Shown here one piece after another: positions 1 through 17,204 of a DNA stretch of 64,000 nt; within the stretch, counting starts at the first letter, position 1; each line of letters starts with the position of its first letter. The position numbers and the translations under genes are program-made. The stretch spans positions 86,715,759 to 86,779,758 of the forward strand of contig CM034531.1 in NCBI GenBank assembly GCA_020002185.1. The letters run 5' to 3'. The notes beneath the pieces were generated by a model. The model worked only from the letters and a program-made list of their open reading frames with translations. It searched no databases and was not told the DNA's origin. Origin of the DNA: Paraescarpia echinospica (Eukaryota > Annelida > Polychaeta > Sabellida > Siboglinidae).

Positions 1-1077
1 TCTGCATGCTTACTGAGTCAGTTGTCCATAATATCTGGCTTGTACCTTTCTGCGAGCATTTGTGAATGGCACTGTCTTTGCAGGAGAGGAATTGCCATTC
101 TGGTAAACCTGAAGTCAAGTTCTTTGCAGAAGTCTCGCCGAACAGTCTCGCACTTCAACCTGTCCACATTTAGCTTCTTCTTTGGTTTATTTCCTTGAGG
201 ACGTCTCTTGAGCTGGATGCGGATGTTCAGTTTGGACACGACAAGCCTGTGGTCTGTCCAACACTCGGCGCCGCATATGGCCTTTGTTATTCTTATATCC
301 TGCAGGTTGCTTCCTGATAATTACATAGTCAATGAGGTCCCAGTGGTGGGATGGTGGGTGCATCCAGGTTGTCATGTTGCGAGTTGGGAGCCGAAAACTG
401 TGTTTGTGTTGACGAACTGATTTGCAGCACAAATATTGATGAGCAAACGTCCATTGCTGTTGCCCTTTCCTCTTCCATGTCTGCCAATGTCACCCTCCCA
501 GGTCACGTGGTCTGTGCCAACCCTCGCATTAAAGTCGCCATTGACGATTAGTTTGTCTGACTATGGGACATCTGCGAGCAGAGATTCAAGCTTCTCCTAC
601 AATCTGTCCTTTATCTCGTCAGGGTTGGTCGTGGTAGGCGTACAGGCACTGATGATGGTGACGTGATGCTTTGCGGTCAGAGGAAGACGCACTGTTATGA
701 GACGGTCATTCACACCTTTTTGTAGGCAGGCAAGCTTGCCCACAAGGTCGAATGGATTTAATTGCAAAACCAACGCCAGCTTCCCGTTTCTCCTCGCCAC
801 TACGGCCACTCCAAAAGAAAGTGTAGCCAGCACCATTTTCTGTCAGCTGTCCTTCCTCTGCTAGACACGTCTTACTTAATACAGATATACTGATGTTATA
901 TCTGGACAACTCTCTGGCAATCAAGGCGGTCCTCCTTTCTGGCTTGTCTGCCTTAGCATTATCCATGTGGCAAGAACAAGTGATAATATTCTTGTTTCCA
1001 TCTTTGATCGACCGCTGTAGTGGAATCCCACCAGCGGCAAGCTGGTCAGAGCAGACAGAGCAGAGTGAAGCAGGCAA
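1..1077 (-). pseudogene. APE-type endonuclease domain of a LINE, frameshifted
   Basis: Minus-strand translation, in more than one frame, gives the hallmarks of an apurinic-like endonuclease of non-LTR retrotransposons: LTENGAGYTFFWSGR and GVGFAIKS near 880-770, NGDFNARVG near 545-520 (the GDFN metal/substrate loop), HHWDLIDYVII near 345-310, and TDHRLVVSKLN near 250-215, the SDH-type catalytic histidine motif. In the full element the enzyme nicks target DNA to prime reverse transcription. Changes of frame, for example between 830 and 660, show it is a decayed copy. It lies just upstream of the plus-strand CUB gene exons and is independent of them. Confidence 0.8.
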
Positions 1078-1740
1078 TCTTTAGGGCACCTTTCCAGCCC
1101 CTTCCTCAGACTTCGGAGGGGAGCAGTGCGTTCCTAAAGAGGGCTGCTTAGTCACGCAGGTGGCTGCCGAATTCCGCTCCTGCTTCGGTCAGCGAAAAGC
1201 GACCATATGGCCTGAGCCGCCTGACGCCATAAGGGTGACAGGTTGTGATATGAGAGTGATGTCATGAGTTGCGCGTGACTTGGATTAAAGTGAGGGAGAG
1301 TTGCACGTCAACCTCACCCTCTTGTCCAGGCCTATCTGGGTCCAGTGGCAGGACGGAGTCGAGACAGCTGGATATAGGACAGGATGTAGTGGAAAACCAT
1401 GGCGTCCTTTGTGTCTCGCCATGCTTATCGCGCTCAACATCGCGTACTGGGTTCGCCTTCTTGCACGTTGAACCAGCTGTTGCTTTCTTCCACGCATTCC
1501 GCCGATTCCAGTCCTCACATGCTTAGGTAGACAAGCTCATTCTCACCGAAGGTTTCATACCTGTCGGCTACCTTCATCTAGTATAGCCCGCCAGTCGAAG
1601 CGGTTTAAAGGGGCCGTTGTTGCATGCTACAGCTACTTGAAGACACGGGTGAGAGCTGGGTGCCAGTCAGGGACCAAAACTGACGAACACCTCCCGAAGA
1701 AGCACAAGTAGTTCCCCCGTCAGAGGTCCTACCGCTTCTG
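1..1740 (-). mobile_element. 5' part of a non-LTR retrotransposon (APE endonuclease end), cut by the window edge
   Basis: Read on the minus strand, the interval carries a putative 5' leader (about 1740-1078) followed by a broken endonuclease reading frame. The leader assignment is inference: it has no ORF of its own and directly precedes the endonuclease. The element would continue beyond base 1 into a reverse transcriptase that is not in this window. Clade is not assigned; this type of endonuclease is often annotated as craniofacial development protein 2-like in marine invertebrates. No target-site duplication can be defined because only one end is present. Confidence 0.75.
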
Positions 1741-1862
1741 ACACTACTTACACACAATCGTGGAATGATCAACACACATACCTTCGTATTCCTGTTAAGA
1801 TTTCCTTAAATTGAACAATTTATAAATTATAAATAAACGTAACAATAAAACACAAGTACGCA

Positions 1863-1940
1863 CATACGACGAACACGCACGCACACGCACACGCACGCAC
1901 GCACGCACGCACGCACGCACACACAAACACACACACTTGC
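1863..1940. repeat. CA/CACG microsatellite abutting an exon acceptor
   Basis: Alternating CA and CACG dinucleotide tract that ends a few bases before the candidate 3' splice site AG at 1943-1944. The tract is pyrimidine-poor, so it would be a weak polypyrimidine tract for the following exon. Confidence 0.9.
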
Positions 1941-1944
1941 ACAG

Positions 1945-7155
<5,211 letters not shown>

Positions 7156-7379
7156 GACTGCATCCTTGATTGCCTATTTGGTTAGCGGAATAACGCTGTA
7201 GCATTGCTTCTTTGATCGCATATTTGGTCAGCGGAATAATTCTGTAGGACTGCTTCTTTGATAGCCTATTTGGTCAGTGGAACGACGCCGTAGGACTGCT
7301 CCCTTGATGACCTATTTGGTCAGCGGAACAACGCTGTAGGACTGCTTGCTTGATCGCCTATTTGGTTAGCGGACCTAGT

Positions 7380-8010
7380 GACGTAGTCCGTCATCACTAC
7401 GTTAAAGAAGGAAACTTTGACGAAGAACAATGAAATATATTGGCTTTGATGTTTTGTTTGTAAAAATAATCAAGCGGCGATTCCCTAGACTTATGTTTTT
7501 GGATGTGTGTACAGTTTATATCACACTTCCATAGTGCACATTTGTAATACAGTAATTATTACCGAGCCAGCGTATCCCCGTGAATGCGTAATGTCTTTAG
7601 AGCTTAATTATATGAAACATAAATCGCAATTGTAGCATCAGAACATAAATACCGCCTGATATGTTATTGGAATAAGATAATGAGATTGAACATGCGTTCT
7701 CGTTAACACACGCACCGACATGGCGATCATAGTACTGTGTGGTTTAATGAGAACACGTCACCACGTTTTGAAACAGTCATGTCCACGGTTAGGTCGCTCA
7801 ATGTTGAGCGTCGCTGGTGTCCCGTGTATTACGCATTCTTAGACAAGATAATATACCTGTACATATTTTGGAGCAGAGACAGTTAAATTTGAATATTTTT
7901 ATAATACAAACAGTCATGCACGCACTCACCCATGCTGCGACATGCACACGCATGCACGCACGCATGCATGCATCCACATACGCAAAAACAAACGCACAAA
8001 CGCACACACG

Positions 8011-8054
<44 letters not shown>

Positions 8055-9290
8055 GGTCAGTCAGCTGCTCCTCAAGAATATATTTTTTGGTATTTAATGT
8101 GTTATTCGCACTGACATGTAAAATGGCGATCATCAAACTTCATTATATGAAAACTACATTAACTACTGGTGGTCTCAGTAGTCCACAAAATCAGAAAATG
8201 CATAGTGTTTTGTAGTTGTTTATGCAATCTTGCTAATGCAGTCATTATCATGTGTTTATCGAATTAGAGAAAAAAAACTACTCTCTGTGTGCGACACGGC
8301 TTCAAGGAGACGCTGTTCGAAGGGTTTACTCGTAGCTCGTCCAAGTTTTTGTGAATAAATTATCATGTCAATGCTAGCAACATAAATATGCTTAAAAAGA
8401 AAACTGATATATATTTGCTAAGGATATATATGAAACATGTGCGTACTCTTGATAGACCTATGGTGTCCTTTTCATAAAAAGCCTGTTTTTGTTATTGTTT
8501 TAGTTATCAATCGCATTACATTATCTTAAACATTGTTAATTGTTTAATTATTAACTAAGGATTGTTTTAATTTGTTTCTGGGGAAACAGAAGACATCACA
8601 CGATTATGCAGTCACAACGCAAACACAATGCGTCTTCTAAATGTCACGGGTAAAACATTCCGGCTAACATAGAAAGTCGCAACATCTGTACTTATATTTC
8701 GCCTGCAGTAATTCTAAGAAAACAGCCGACGTTTTCGTTAAGCATCTCCGCAAGCAATTTGAATACGGCGTAATCTGCCCACACATTTGGGAGTTAACAA
8801 CATCAGGAAGGTTACGTCATTGCTTAGATACCATGACATTAGCTAGCACGAAAGCGATGTTGACGACGTTGTGTAACAGTTTCAGGAAACCTTCGTGCTA
8901 ACAGAGTTATGTCACAATAAGTAAATAATCTATATTATCGACGGGCATATGATCCGTCGGATTGCCAATGCAGCATTGTAAACATTCAGGTTGTTCGGTT
9001 TTCTGTTAACATTGGAAACAAGATTAACAATCATGAAACAGCAGTACGTATTCCACGTAGCAGTAGTATATGTTACTGGTCTGTCATATGCATAGGGCCT
9101 ATTGCCTTTGTATTTGTTGTGATGTTGCTGTATTGGCCTCGCGCCAATACAGCTACCTGAATACCAATAATGAGGCAATGCGAATACGACCAATTCATAA
9201 ATGTTTTATTAATTGACAATTTTTTGTACACTATCACGAGAACATAATATTGTGGACGATAGATTCATTCACTGACCGACGTGCGACTTT
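7380..9290. other. No gene recognised; microsatellite at 7918-8052
   Basis: Downstream of the CUB gene. CACG/CATG-type repeats at 7918-8010 run into a (CT)n tract at 8014-8052. The rest is AT-rich without splice-flanked coding sequence or recognisable element. A canonical AATAAA occurs only far downstream (near 8354), so the 3' end of the gene is not set. Confidence 0.5.
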
Positions 9291-9815
9291 TTCAACCGGC
9301 ACTGACGTGACTATGAATTCCATCAATTATTTCCCGTGTGTTGACACAATCAAACACCGTATATCAATACAAGTGCAGCGCGCGCTGTTTACATTGTTCG
9401 AGAAAAGTACGTAAGCAGTTCGTCCGCCATTCTGGAGGTGCGCCGAGCCAGACTATACGCGCGCAGAAAATGCAGTTTTTTGTATTACCATTGCCCAACA
9501 TTTGCAACGATAACCTAAATATTTTATAATTATATAAGTAGTAGTACAGCGTGATGATTATTCTGATGAAACATGACATAGTTCAGATGGCTCAATAAAT
9601 AATTGCAACGTTTCTACGTGATTTTGTTTTGCAAATTTGACGTCATGCTGTCAACACTCCTGCTCTACGGTATTATCGCGCGCTGCAGTTCCCCCAGGCG
9701 CATGCGCCTGCCTACCGAATGGCGGACATAAACCTTCAGTGTAGACTGCCATTTTCTCGTTAAATGACGTCTCCTATCCAAACAGAGGCTCATTGCATAC
9801 AATGACGTGTAAGTG
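9290..9815 (+). promoter_or_regulatory. CpG-rich segment with NRF1- and YY1-like sites, possible TATA-less promoter
   Basis: Locally CpG-rich DNA in an AT-rich neighbourhood. It contains the palindrome GCGCATGCGC at 9698-9707 (NRF1-type site), GAATGGCGGAC at 9717-9727 and its inverse GTCCGCCATTC at 9422-9432 (YY1-type site). A strong donor-like GTAAGT at 9809-9814 could end a non-coding first exon. No coding exon was found downstream, and a CR1 element begins about 80 bases later. Function is inference from motif content only. Confidence 0.3.
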
Positions 9816-9923
9816 TCAACATGTGTTAGTCGTTGAAATTACGCTAACATCAAAATCTAACGTTCGTTATGAACTCGGCCAAACGACACATCCATCACAA
9901 GATTGCCATCCAGAGAATTAACT

Positions 9924-12678
9924 CTAGATGGCAGGTGGACAAGGAAGCCCTTTGGCGTATCGAGAGTCCAACCCTTTAGTCTTTCTATCTTTCTTAACAG
10001 AAAAAAACATATTTTTATCAATATTTTCATAACCATTCAATATTTCAAACACTTCTATCTGATCTCCTCTCAATCTCCTGGTCTCTAGTGTTGTTAAACC
10101 ACATTCTTTTAGGCGTTTTTCATAACTAAGATCCATCAGTTTTGGTATCGTTTTAGTCGCTCTCCTCTGTACTCTTTCTAGCATATCTATGTACTTCTTG
10201 CGGTATGGCCTCCACGCTTGTATACAATATTCTAAATGAGGCCTAACTACTGTTTTGTACAGTGGTATTATTAGTTCTTTTTCTTTATATACTATATTTC
10301 GCCTAATCAATCCAAGGATTTGATTTCCATTTGAAGCTGCAATTCCACACTGCTCTGAACCCTTCGTGTCAGCACTAATTGTCAGCCCTAAGTCTTTTTC
10401 TTTTACAGTAGTATTTAGTACAGTTCCCCCCATTGTATATTCTACATATTCGTTCCCATGTCCTGTGTGAAGACATTTACATTTCTCAAAAGTGAACAAC
10501 ATTTGCCACTTTTCAGACCATTTGATCAACCTGTCAAGATCATCTTGTAAATGCTGTCTATCTCCATCACTTTTAATCCTTCTAAACAATTTTGTATCAT
10601 CTGCAAATGTCAACACCTTGCTAGCTATATCATCGTCCAAATCGTTTATATATATTAAGAATAATATAGGTCCCAGTACTGATCCCTGTGGAACCCCACT
10701 CAAAACTGATTTCCAGTTTGAAGCCTCCCCATCAACAACTACCCGCTGTCTTCTGTCAATCAGCCATTTTTCTATCCAGTTAATTATACCATTTCCTATG
10801 CCATGGGTCTTTAGTTTAAGCAGTAATCTCTGTTGTGGCACTTTGTCGAAAGCTTTTTGAAAATCTAAGTAGATGATATCTACTGGTGATCCATCATCTA
10901 CCCACTTAGTGATATCTTCCAAAAACATAACATATTTGTTAAGCATCACCTCGCTTTTAGAAACCCATGTTGAGATAGGTTTATCAAGTTATGTTTAACA
11001 AGAAAATCCACCATGTGATCTTTAGTTAGTCTTTCTAATAATTTACAAATCAACGATGTTAAACTAACTGGTCTATAATTATTTCACTTGTTTCTCGAAC
11101 CTTTTTTGAATAACGGTATAATGTTTGCTTCTTTCCATTGTAAAGGAACCACTCCCTCTTCTAATGACAAGTTGAAAATTGTTGCAAGCGGTATGCTAAT
11201 TTGTTCTACAATTTCCAATAGTAGTTTGGGTGGAATACCATCCACTCCAGGTGATTTATTATCCTTCATAGCCCTGATTTTCTTAGCTACCATTTCTGGG
11301 GTTACAATTAACTGTCTTAAATAGTCTGATTCTGCCCCCTTGAACTTAGCCTCTGGTACTGGCAGTGAACTAGTGTCTTCTCTGGTAAACACTGAACTAA
11401 AATACTCATTCAGGTCTTCTGCCATTAAGAATCCTTCTGATATTATATTTCAAGCACTATCTTCTAGAGGACCGACCTTATCCTGAACTTTCTGTTTGCT
11501 TCGAACATATGCATAAAAACTCTTGCTGTCATGTTTTATATTACAAGCTAATTTATGTTCATAGCTTCTCTTTGAATTTCTAATTTCAGCTGTAGCTTGG
11601 TTTAGTGCTTGTTTATAAATGTTGTAGTCTTCGTCATTTCCAGTACGTCTATATGACTTCCACATCATTTGTTTATACTTAATTTTTCTAATGGCTTCTT
11701 TCGATAAGTGTTTCTTTTTGGACCGTTTCCCGTGTTTTTTAAGGGAACAAATTTATCGACAATGCATTCAATTTCACTCGTTAAGATATTCCAGCATTCT
11801 GTCTTTTTCTCCAGTGTGTTATTCCAGTCTATCTTTGCTAAATATTTCCTGATGTCCTTATATTTTCCTTTGTGGAAATTTCTCCTGTACTGCTTTTTAC
11901 TATTCCTTTCTGATTTTACTTTGATGGTAAAATGTATCTAGTTGTGATCACTATTCCCCAGTGGCTCACATACCCTGACATTGTCAACTAATTCATTATG
12001 TGAGGACAAAACTATGTCTAACACATTCTCTCCCCTAGTTGGTTCTAGCACATGTTGAGAAAGGAAACTATATTGTACTAAAACTAAAAACTTGTGGTCC
12101 TCACTACCCATACTCTGTAGATTTATATGCCCATGGTTGAAATCCCCCATAATGACACAGTCCAGTTTGCTCACTTCCCTTATAGCGTTTTGTATTTTTT
12201 CATTCTCTTCTATGCTTATGTTTGGACTTAGATAAACTAATCAAACCGTTAACGTTGACTTTCCTGTAACTATGTTACAACAAACAGCTTCTTCGCAATC
12301 TGCTTCTATGTCTAATTTTATTTCATAAGCCTGGATAGATTCTTTAATATATAAAATAACTCCACCTCCCCTTCTTCCTATTCTATCTTTCCTAAACATT
12401 ACATATCCTGTCAGTCCCAATTCGGCATCTGATACATCGGTGGTTGCCCATGATTCGGTTATACCTATTATGTGAGGATCAATATCTTGTACCATAATGT
12501 TTAGTTCATTTCTTTTGTTTACTATACTCCTTGCATTTAAAGAAACACATTTATATCCAGCTTCAGAACAGTTTTCCAGACTGTTCCTTGCTGAATTATT
12601 TTTGCTGTTTTTATCTATACCTCCAGTTTCAGGCTTCTCTGCGAGTCCCCCCTGCAAATTTAGTTTAAATAGATGCAA
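9924..12678 (-). pseudogene. CR1 copy A ORF2 (endonuclease-reverse transcriptase), broken
   Basis: Open pieces on the minus strand: 12678-12241 (endonuclease start, SLNARSIVNKRNELNIM), 12174-11938 (IMGDFNHGH, SDHN), 11668-11450, 11425-11084 and 10949-9924 (reverse transcriptase with SGVPQGSVLGPILF and FADDTKLF). In-frame stops replace codons kept in copy D, for example Gly to TGA just after 12241, Gln to TAG at 11938 and Ser to TGA at 11084. The C-terminal ~60 codons are deleted. Not functional. Confidence 0.9.
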
Positions 12679-14008
12679 CCTGTCCCACTGTCAACAGATC
12701 TCAGCAGATTCTCTGAGAATACTGCTGCCCCCTTTCCACTTAGATGGAGGCCATCTCTCATGTACATATCTTCTCTCCCAACAAAGTACCCCCATAAATC
12801 TATGAATCCCACGCCCTCTTCTTCACACGTCTGCTCAACTAGTGCGTTGATCGCCATCCTCTTACAGTTTCTGTAAGATGCCACCCTTCCTCCCATTACT
12901 GGCAAAATTCCTGAGAGAACAACCTGTTCCACTCTTGTCTTCTTTAGCTTCCTTACTAGATGTCTGTACTTCTGAACTATCCCTGTTGTTCCCTCCTTGT
13001 CTGCATTGTTTGTCCCAACGTGTACTAGTATAGACTCTCCCTTGCCATGCCCCAATACCTTCTCTACCCTTTCGGTCACATGCTCTATTCTAGCCCCCGG
13101 TAGACATACAACAACGTCCTTCCCCTCGCATATAGTCTTGTCTGTTTTTCTCAGAATTGAATCGCCCATAAACACTTTCTCTTTTCTCCTAGCCCCATCA
13201 ATCACTGCCTCGGAGTAGCTCCTCCTATTTGCATATATCTGGTTGTTGTCTTTTCCTCTTGCCATCTTCTCTCCTGTCACATTCTCTTCCATTCCCTTCT
13301 TTCCTGTCGCGTTTTCTCTTGTCCCCTTTCTTCCTCTCATCTTCTCTTCTAGCACATTTACTCTCACTTCCTTTCGTCCCTTCATCTTTCCTCCCATCAC
13401 ATTTTCTTCTCTCCTCTCCCGTCCCTTTCCCCGGCTACCTCCTTCACTACGGTCACTTTTTCCCCTGTCAACTTCACGTCTGTCATGTTTTCAGTTTTTT
13501 GCTGAACACTCTGTCTTCTTCCATCAGTCTTCTGTCTCACAGTCTTACTAACTGCCTCTGTGGTATCTACCTCTTCACCACCTGTATCGCTGTCGCGTCT
13601 CCCCTCGTTCTCTACAGTCTGACTACCTGTTGATCTGTCCCCACTGACCCGTTTTCTTTTCCTCTGCCGAACACTTTTCCTCCGTCCCTCTGTCTTCTAA
13701 ATTTCTTGTTCCTTCACACCGGCCACCTTCCCTCCTCTCAGTCTCCTTTCTTCAGTCTCTGTGTCACAACTCAGCTCCTTCTGTGTTGTAGAATTCACAA
13801 CTGTCTCCTTCACTATATCCGTCAACTTACACACCTCCTTCATCAGACATTCCACCCTCAAACACCCCATACACCGAAAGGTGAATCCATCATCTTTGGT
13901 CTCTGCCCATGATTTTGGACAGCCAGACAACGCAAAATCCACCCAGATCTGGCAGTCGTTGCAAACTAAGTGTCGTTTTGTCCTGAGCTGCCGCTTGCAA
14001 GGTGCCAT
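12660..14008 (-). pseudogene. CR1 copy A ORF1 (zinc finger plus SGNH esterase), broken
   Basis: Two open pieces. 14008-13697 starts with the MAPCKRQ N-terminus and a CxxC...CxxC finger (VCNDC, FRCMGC) and ends at a TAG where copy C has a Glu codon. It also lacks 54 bp present in copy C. After a one-base deletion near 13427 the second piece, from 13400 on, carries the SGNH hydrolase domain: GDSILRK (nucleophile Ser), GTNN and RDGLHLS (Asp/His). In CR1 elements ORF1 binds RNA, and the esterase is a lineage feature of unclear role. Confidence 0.85.
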
Positions 14009-14569
14009 ATCAGAATTTATTTATGTTCAAAATAGTTTTATATAGTCTTTGAAAAGACTTTTCTGTGTACAATTTACACCAGATTGTTTAGGTTATAGTT
14101 AGTTATATATTTTAACACACAGTGACACACCGTGCCTTACCTAGTTACGATGTCGATGACAATGTATTCAAGTTAGGCTTAGATACAATGTAATCTTTAC
14201 AAAGACTGTTTCCTGTGTACCAATATACACTTTAAAAGGTTGTTATTTCAGGTTTTAATTACTCATCTAACTACATCTATTATCTCAAATAACGCTATTC
14301 TATTGTCGTTAACTTCGCCAGTGACCTACTTTGTAAACAACGTTCCGATTACATTAACGTCCACAATTATCGCTCGTAAATCGCCTACTTTTAATCTACC
14401 CTAGATTACTCCCTCTAGCTAACTTTTAACAAAACATATTGCTTAATATATATCTATAATTACGTTATGTATGCTATACACTCAATAATATCACTTATCT
14501 TGATCAAATATCCTTATATTTTCGCAAGTTTGCTGCACCAAATTCAAATCAATTCACCACCGGAAGTTC

Positions 14570-15320
14570 AAATCAATTCACGTGACCCGTTGCCTATTGC
14601 CTAGCAATAGCAAAAACTCCGTCAAGCTATGCCATGAAAATGCGGATGCCGAACACGTGGCGTAAGCACATTCCAGTCTAATCCACCGTTTTCTCGACTT
14701 CACTCAAATATCCTTCTGATCCGTATCGACCGAAGATACGAACGAGGACCAAATCACAACCTCATTTGTTGCAACCGCACGTAAAGACGTATCTGGTGGT
14801 GCCGTCTACAGGCGACTCAGTGTCCGCCAACTGGCAGCGCCTGTAGAAGCCTTCGATCGGGCCTGCGCACGTCTCCTCCGTCAACACGTGAATTTGCATG
14901 GAACGTGCGGAAATGTTAGCAAAAGTCTTGTTGTTGTTGTTGTGGCATACATGTGAACATATCAATACACGCTCATGTACGCAAATGTGCAGATACGGAT
15001 CTACGCGCATAAACGCAAACACGCACAAACGCATGCAGGCATTTAATAACATGCATACGTACATACGTATATATGTACATACTTACATACGTACATGCGT
15101 ACATACTTACATACGTACGAACGTGCGTACGTACATACATACATACGTACATACGTACATACGTACATACGTACATCATGTACATAAGTACACACGTACA
15201 CGCGTACACGCGTGCCCGCGTACATGCGTGCATACCTACATACCTACATACATACACACCTACGTACCTACATACCTACATACATACACACCTACGTACC
15301 TACATACCTACATACATGCA
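14570..15320. repeat. Unique DNA, then ACAT/ACGT tetranucleotide repeat
   Basis: 14570-14950 has no recognised feature. From about 14968 to 15315 the sequence is built of TACA, TACG and CATACC words; open frames on both strands come from this repeat. Confidence 0.9.
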
Positions 15321-15995
15321 TCACTCCATTAATTCAATTCAATTGCTTTAACAGCTTTCTGTAAAATTTCGTAGTGTTTTATACATTGTTTTGTTGCAAA
15401 GGTTTATGAACGTTGCTTCGTCGGCGCGTCATGAAACCATGTTGTTTCTACAACCAGTCGTTGCTTCACGGTGATGATAACCTACCATGTTTATTGATAT
15501 ATAGCTGTTAGGTGAGTTGTCTATTGACCACGTTATTTGGAGCAGAGTATTTCGTTGCCATAGGTACTAAAGACATGTCCTCACTCTGTGGATTAATTCG
15601 GTTTATGTTGTAGGCTCATGTATGGAGTCAGCGACGATATTGCTGACATGCCTAACAGGAATGCAACTGCGTCGACAGGGAACAAAAACAGTGGTTAAAA
15701 AGCCACCACTCTTGCGTCTGTGACCATCGCTCCCACCAGTAAGTCAGTGTTTCCATATTCACCGTCAGTTCCTCTGAACACACCAAGAACTTTGTGACAA
15801 GCTTCTTTGGGTCATCAGCGTCACGCTTCCGTGCTTCATTCGTGGCGGATACCATCTGAGCAGTTGATCGTGTGCTTTTCCTCGTCGTCTTGCATATTGA
15901 AGATATGGAATTTTGAGTACTGTGACATTCGTAATTGTTCTGACCATGTGACGCAAAACGTACCCATGGTTTGATCGACCCTGATAAAGTCGATT

Positions 15996-16125
15996 CTTGG
16001 ATTAAATGTTCTATGGTTTCACCCATACCATGTCTTGTTTTGTATTTACATTTATATATTCTCATTCAACGTATAGTATGTATTATGTGCACTATACCAG
16101 TTTTATGCTTCTCAGCCGGTAGTGT
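15996..16125. repeat. Direct repeat, copy 1 of 2
   Basis: CTTGGATTAAATGTTCTATG begins this block and recurs at 16391; about 65 bases in the first part are almost identical, and both end with TATGCTTCTCAGCCGGTAGT. Confidence 0.95.
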
Positions 16126-16390
16126 GTGTACATTAATTGTTTTTAATATGTTATTATTCACATGGGCAGATCTACAGTTTAGCACGTTTCGACAATTCTT
16201 TAATTACCCATCAGCACCCGCTCCGGCACCTATATAGGCGACTTTTTAGCACGCCCTGCCTACGTTTCCCGCCAACCCACCCTGCTATTGTGGGGGCGCA
16301 TCTTGGGGTTTTATTGATAGATAGTAGCTTAGTAGTAGGGAGACATTTAATCTGCCTTTAATGTATTGCTTATTGAAAACGTGAAATGTT

Positions 16391-16508
16391 CTTGGATTAA
16401 ATGTTCTATGAGTTCACCCATACCATGTCTTGTTTTGTATTTACATTTATATATTCTCATTCAACGTATATGTACATTAGTAGTTTTATGCTTCTCAGCC
16501 GGTAGTGT
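16391..16508. repeat. Direct repeat, copy 2 of 2
   Basis: Matches 15996-16125 with a short internal deletion (after TTCAACGTATA) and few substitutions; the copies start 395 bases apart. Confidence 0.95.
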
Positions 16509-17105
16509 ATAATGCATCTTGTATAATCTATACATCAATTCAGTTGGCTGATCAGCTGGATTTTTGGATGAAGGTCCTTTTTAGTGTTCTTCAAAACGAA
16601 GTTTCCTTTAATGAATACTGCATGAACCTCTGATCTTGTTTTCTCGGGGTGTTTCACATCTGCCAGAGAGACTGTTCTCCATCGGGAGGTCATAGTTTGT
16701 ATGACGTAGATGGTTAGGCAATGTATAATTGCAGCGGAAGACTCTGTATAGCTACCAATCACCCCAGCCCTGATGATATCCACCATAATCTCCAGAGTTT
16801 CCACGTGGGTCAACCAGTTCCTGAAATGTTGATTCCTTCTTGAGATATTGAATTGTCTCGTTCCTCAAAATATCTAACAATTGGTCGACTGTGTTGCGAG
16901 TAGAGTTCTAATCTGCGATTGCCACAGCGCTTCTTCAATGTTTAACTACATTTTCGGCAAGTTCTTTAACTTTCAGGTCATGTTAATGATCAAATGCATG
17001 AGTAGTAATAAATAATATGGATATTATATCAACAGGAATGTATACACACATATTTACAAAGAGTAATTGGGCGTTACTGAACATTCTTCAGGATAGTTCG
17101 TTTTC

Positions 17106-17177
17106 AAATCAGAAACTTTCATTTTTCATATCCAATATGTTTAATTTACCTGGTAGAGGCTTTTGTCTGCGTATCAC
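17106..17177 (-). repeat. Inverted copy of the Penelope-like 3' end
   Basis: Reverse complement of roughly 19176-19243 with scattered differences (for example AATATG versus AAGGTG). The hammerhead core is degenerate here: GAAA is replaced and CTGATGA is not kept. Confidence 0.85.
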
Positions 17178-17204
17178 GGGATAAACCTGTCGAAATACAA
17201 ACTG

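Larger units (their letters stand above)
9895..14569 (-). mobile_element. CR1-type LINE copy A, near full length, decayed
   Basis: Runs on the minus strand from about 14569 (5' end shared with copy C: both end at CACCACCGGAAGTTC) to the 3' hairpin and a short tail at 9895. It contains a 5' UTR, ORF1 (14008-12660) and ORF2 (12678-9924), all with disabling changes. Compared with the other copies it lacks about 183 bp near the 3' end of ORF2, between 9977 and 9978. No clear target-site duplication. Confidence 0.9.
15321..17105. other. No identified gene; two large open pieces on the minus strand
   Basis: Minus-strand open pieces at 16065-15652 and 16813-16535 have no domain I recognise and lack splice or start context; they could be fragments of an old element. 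The interval also contains a near-identical direct duplication (15996-16125 and 16391-16508). Confidence 0.4.

Noticed and set aside
1269..1526. 85-codon plus-strand ORF in the LINE leader
   Set aside because: No domain and opposite to the element; likely chance.
14898..15351. ORFs on both strands rich in Tyr, Thr, Val and His
   Set aside because: Tetranucleotide ACAT/ACGT repeat.
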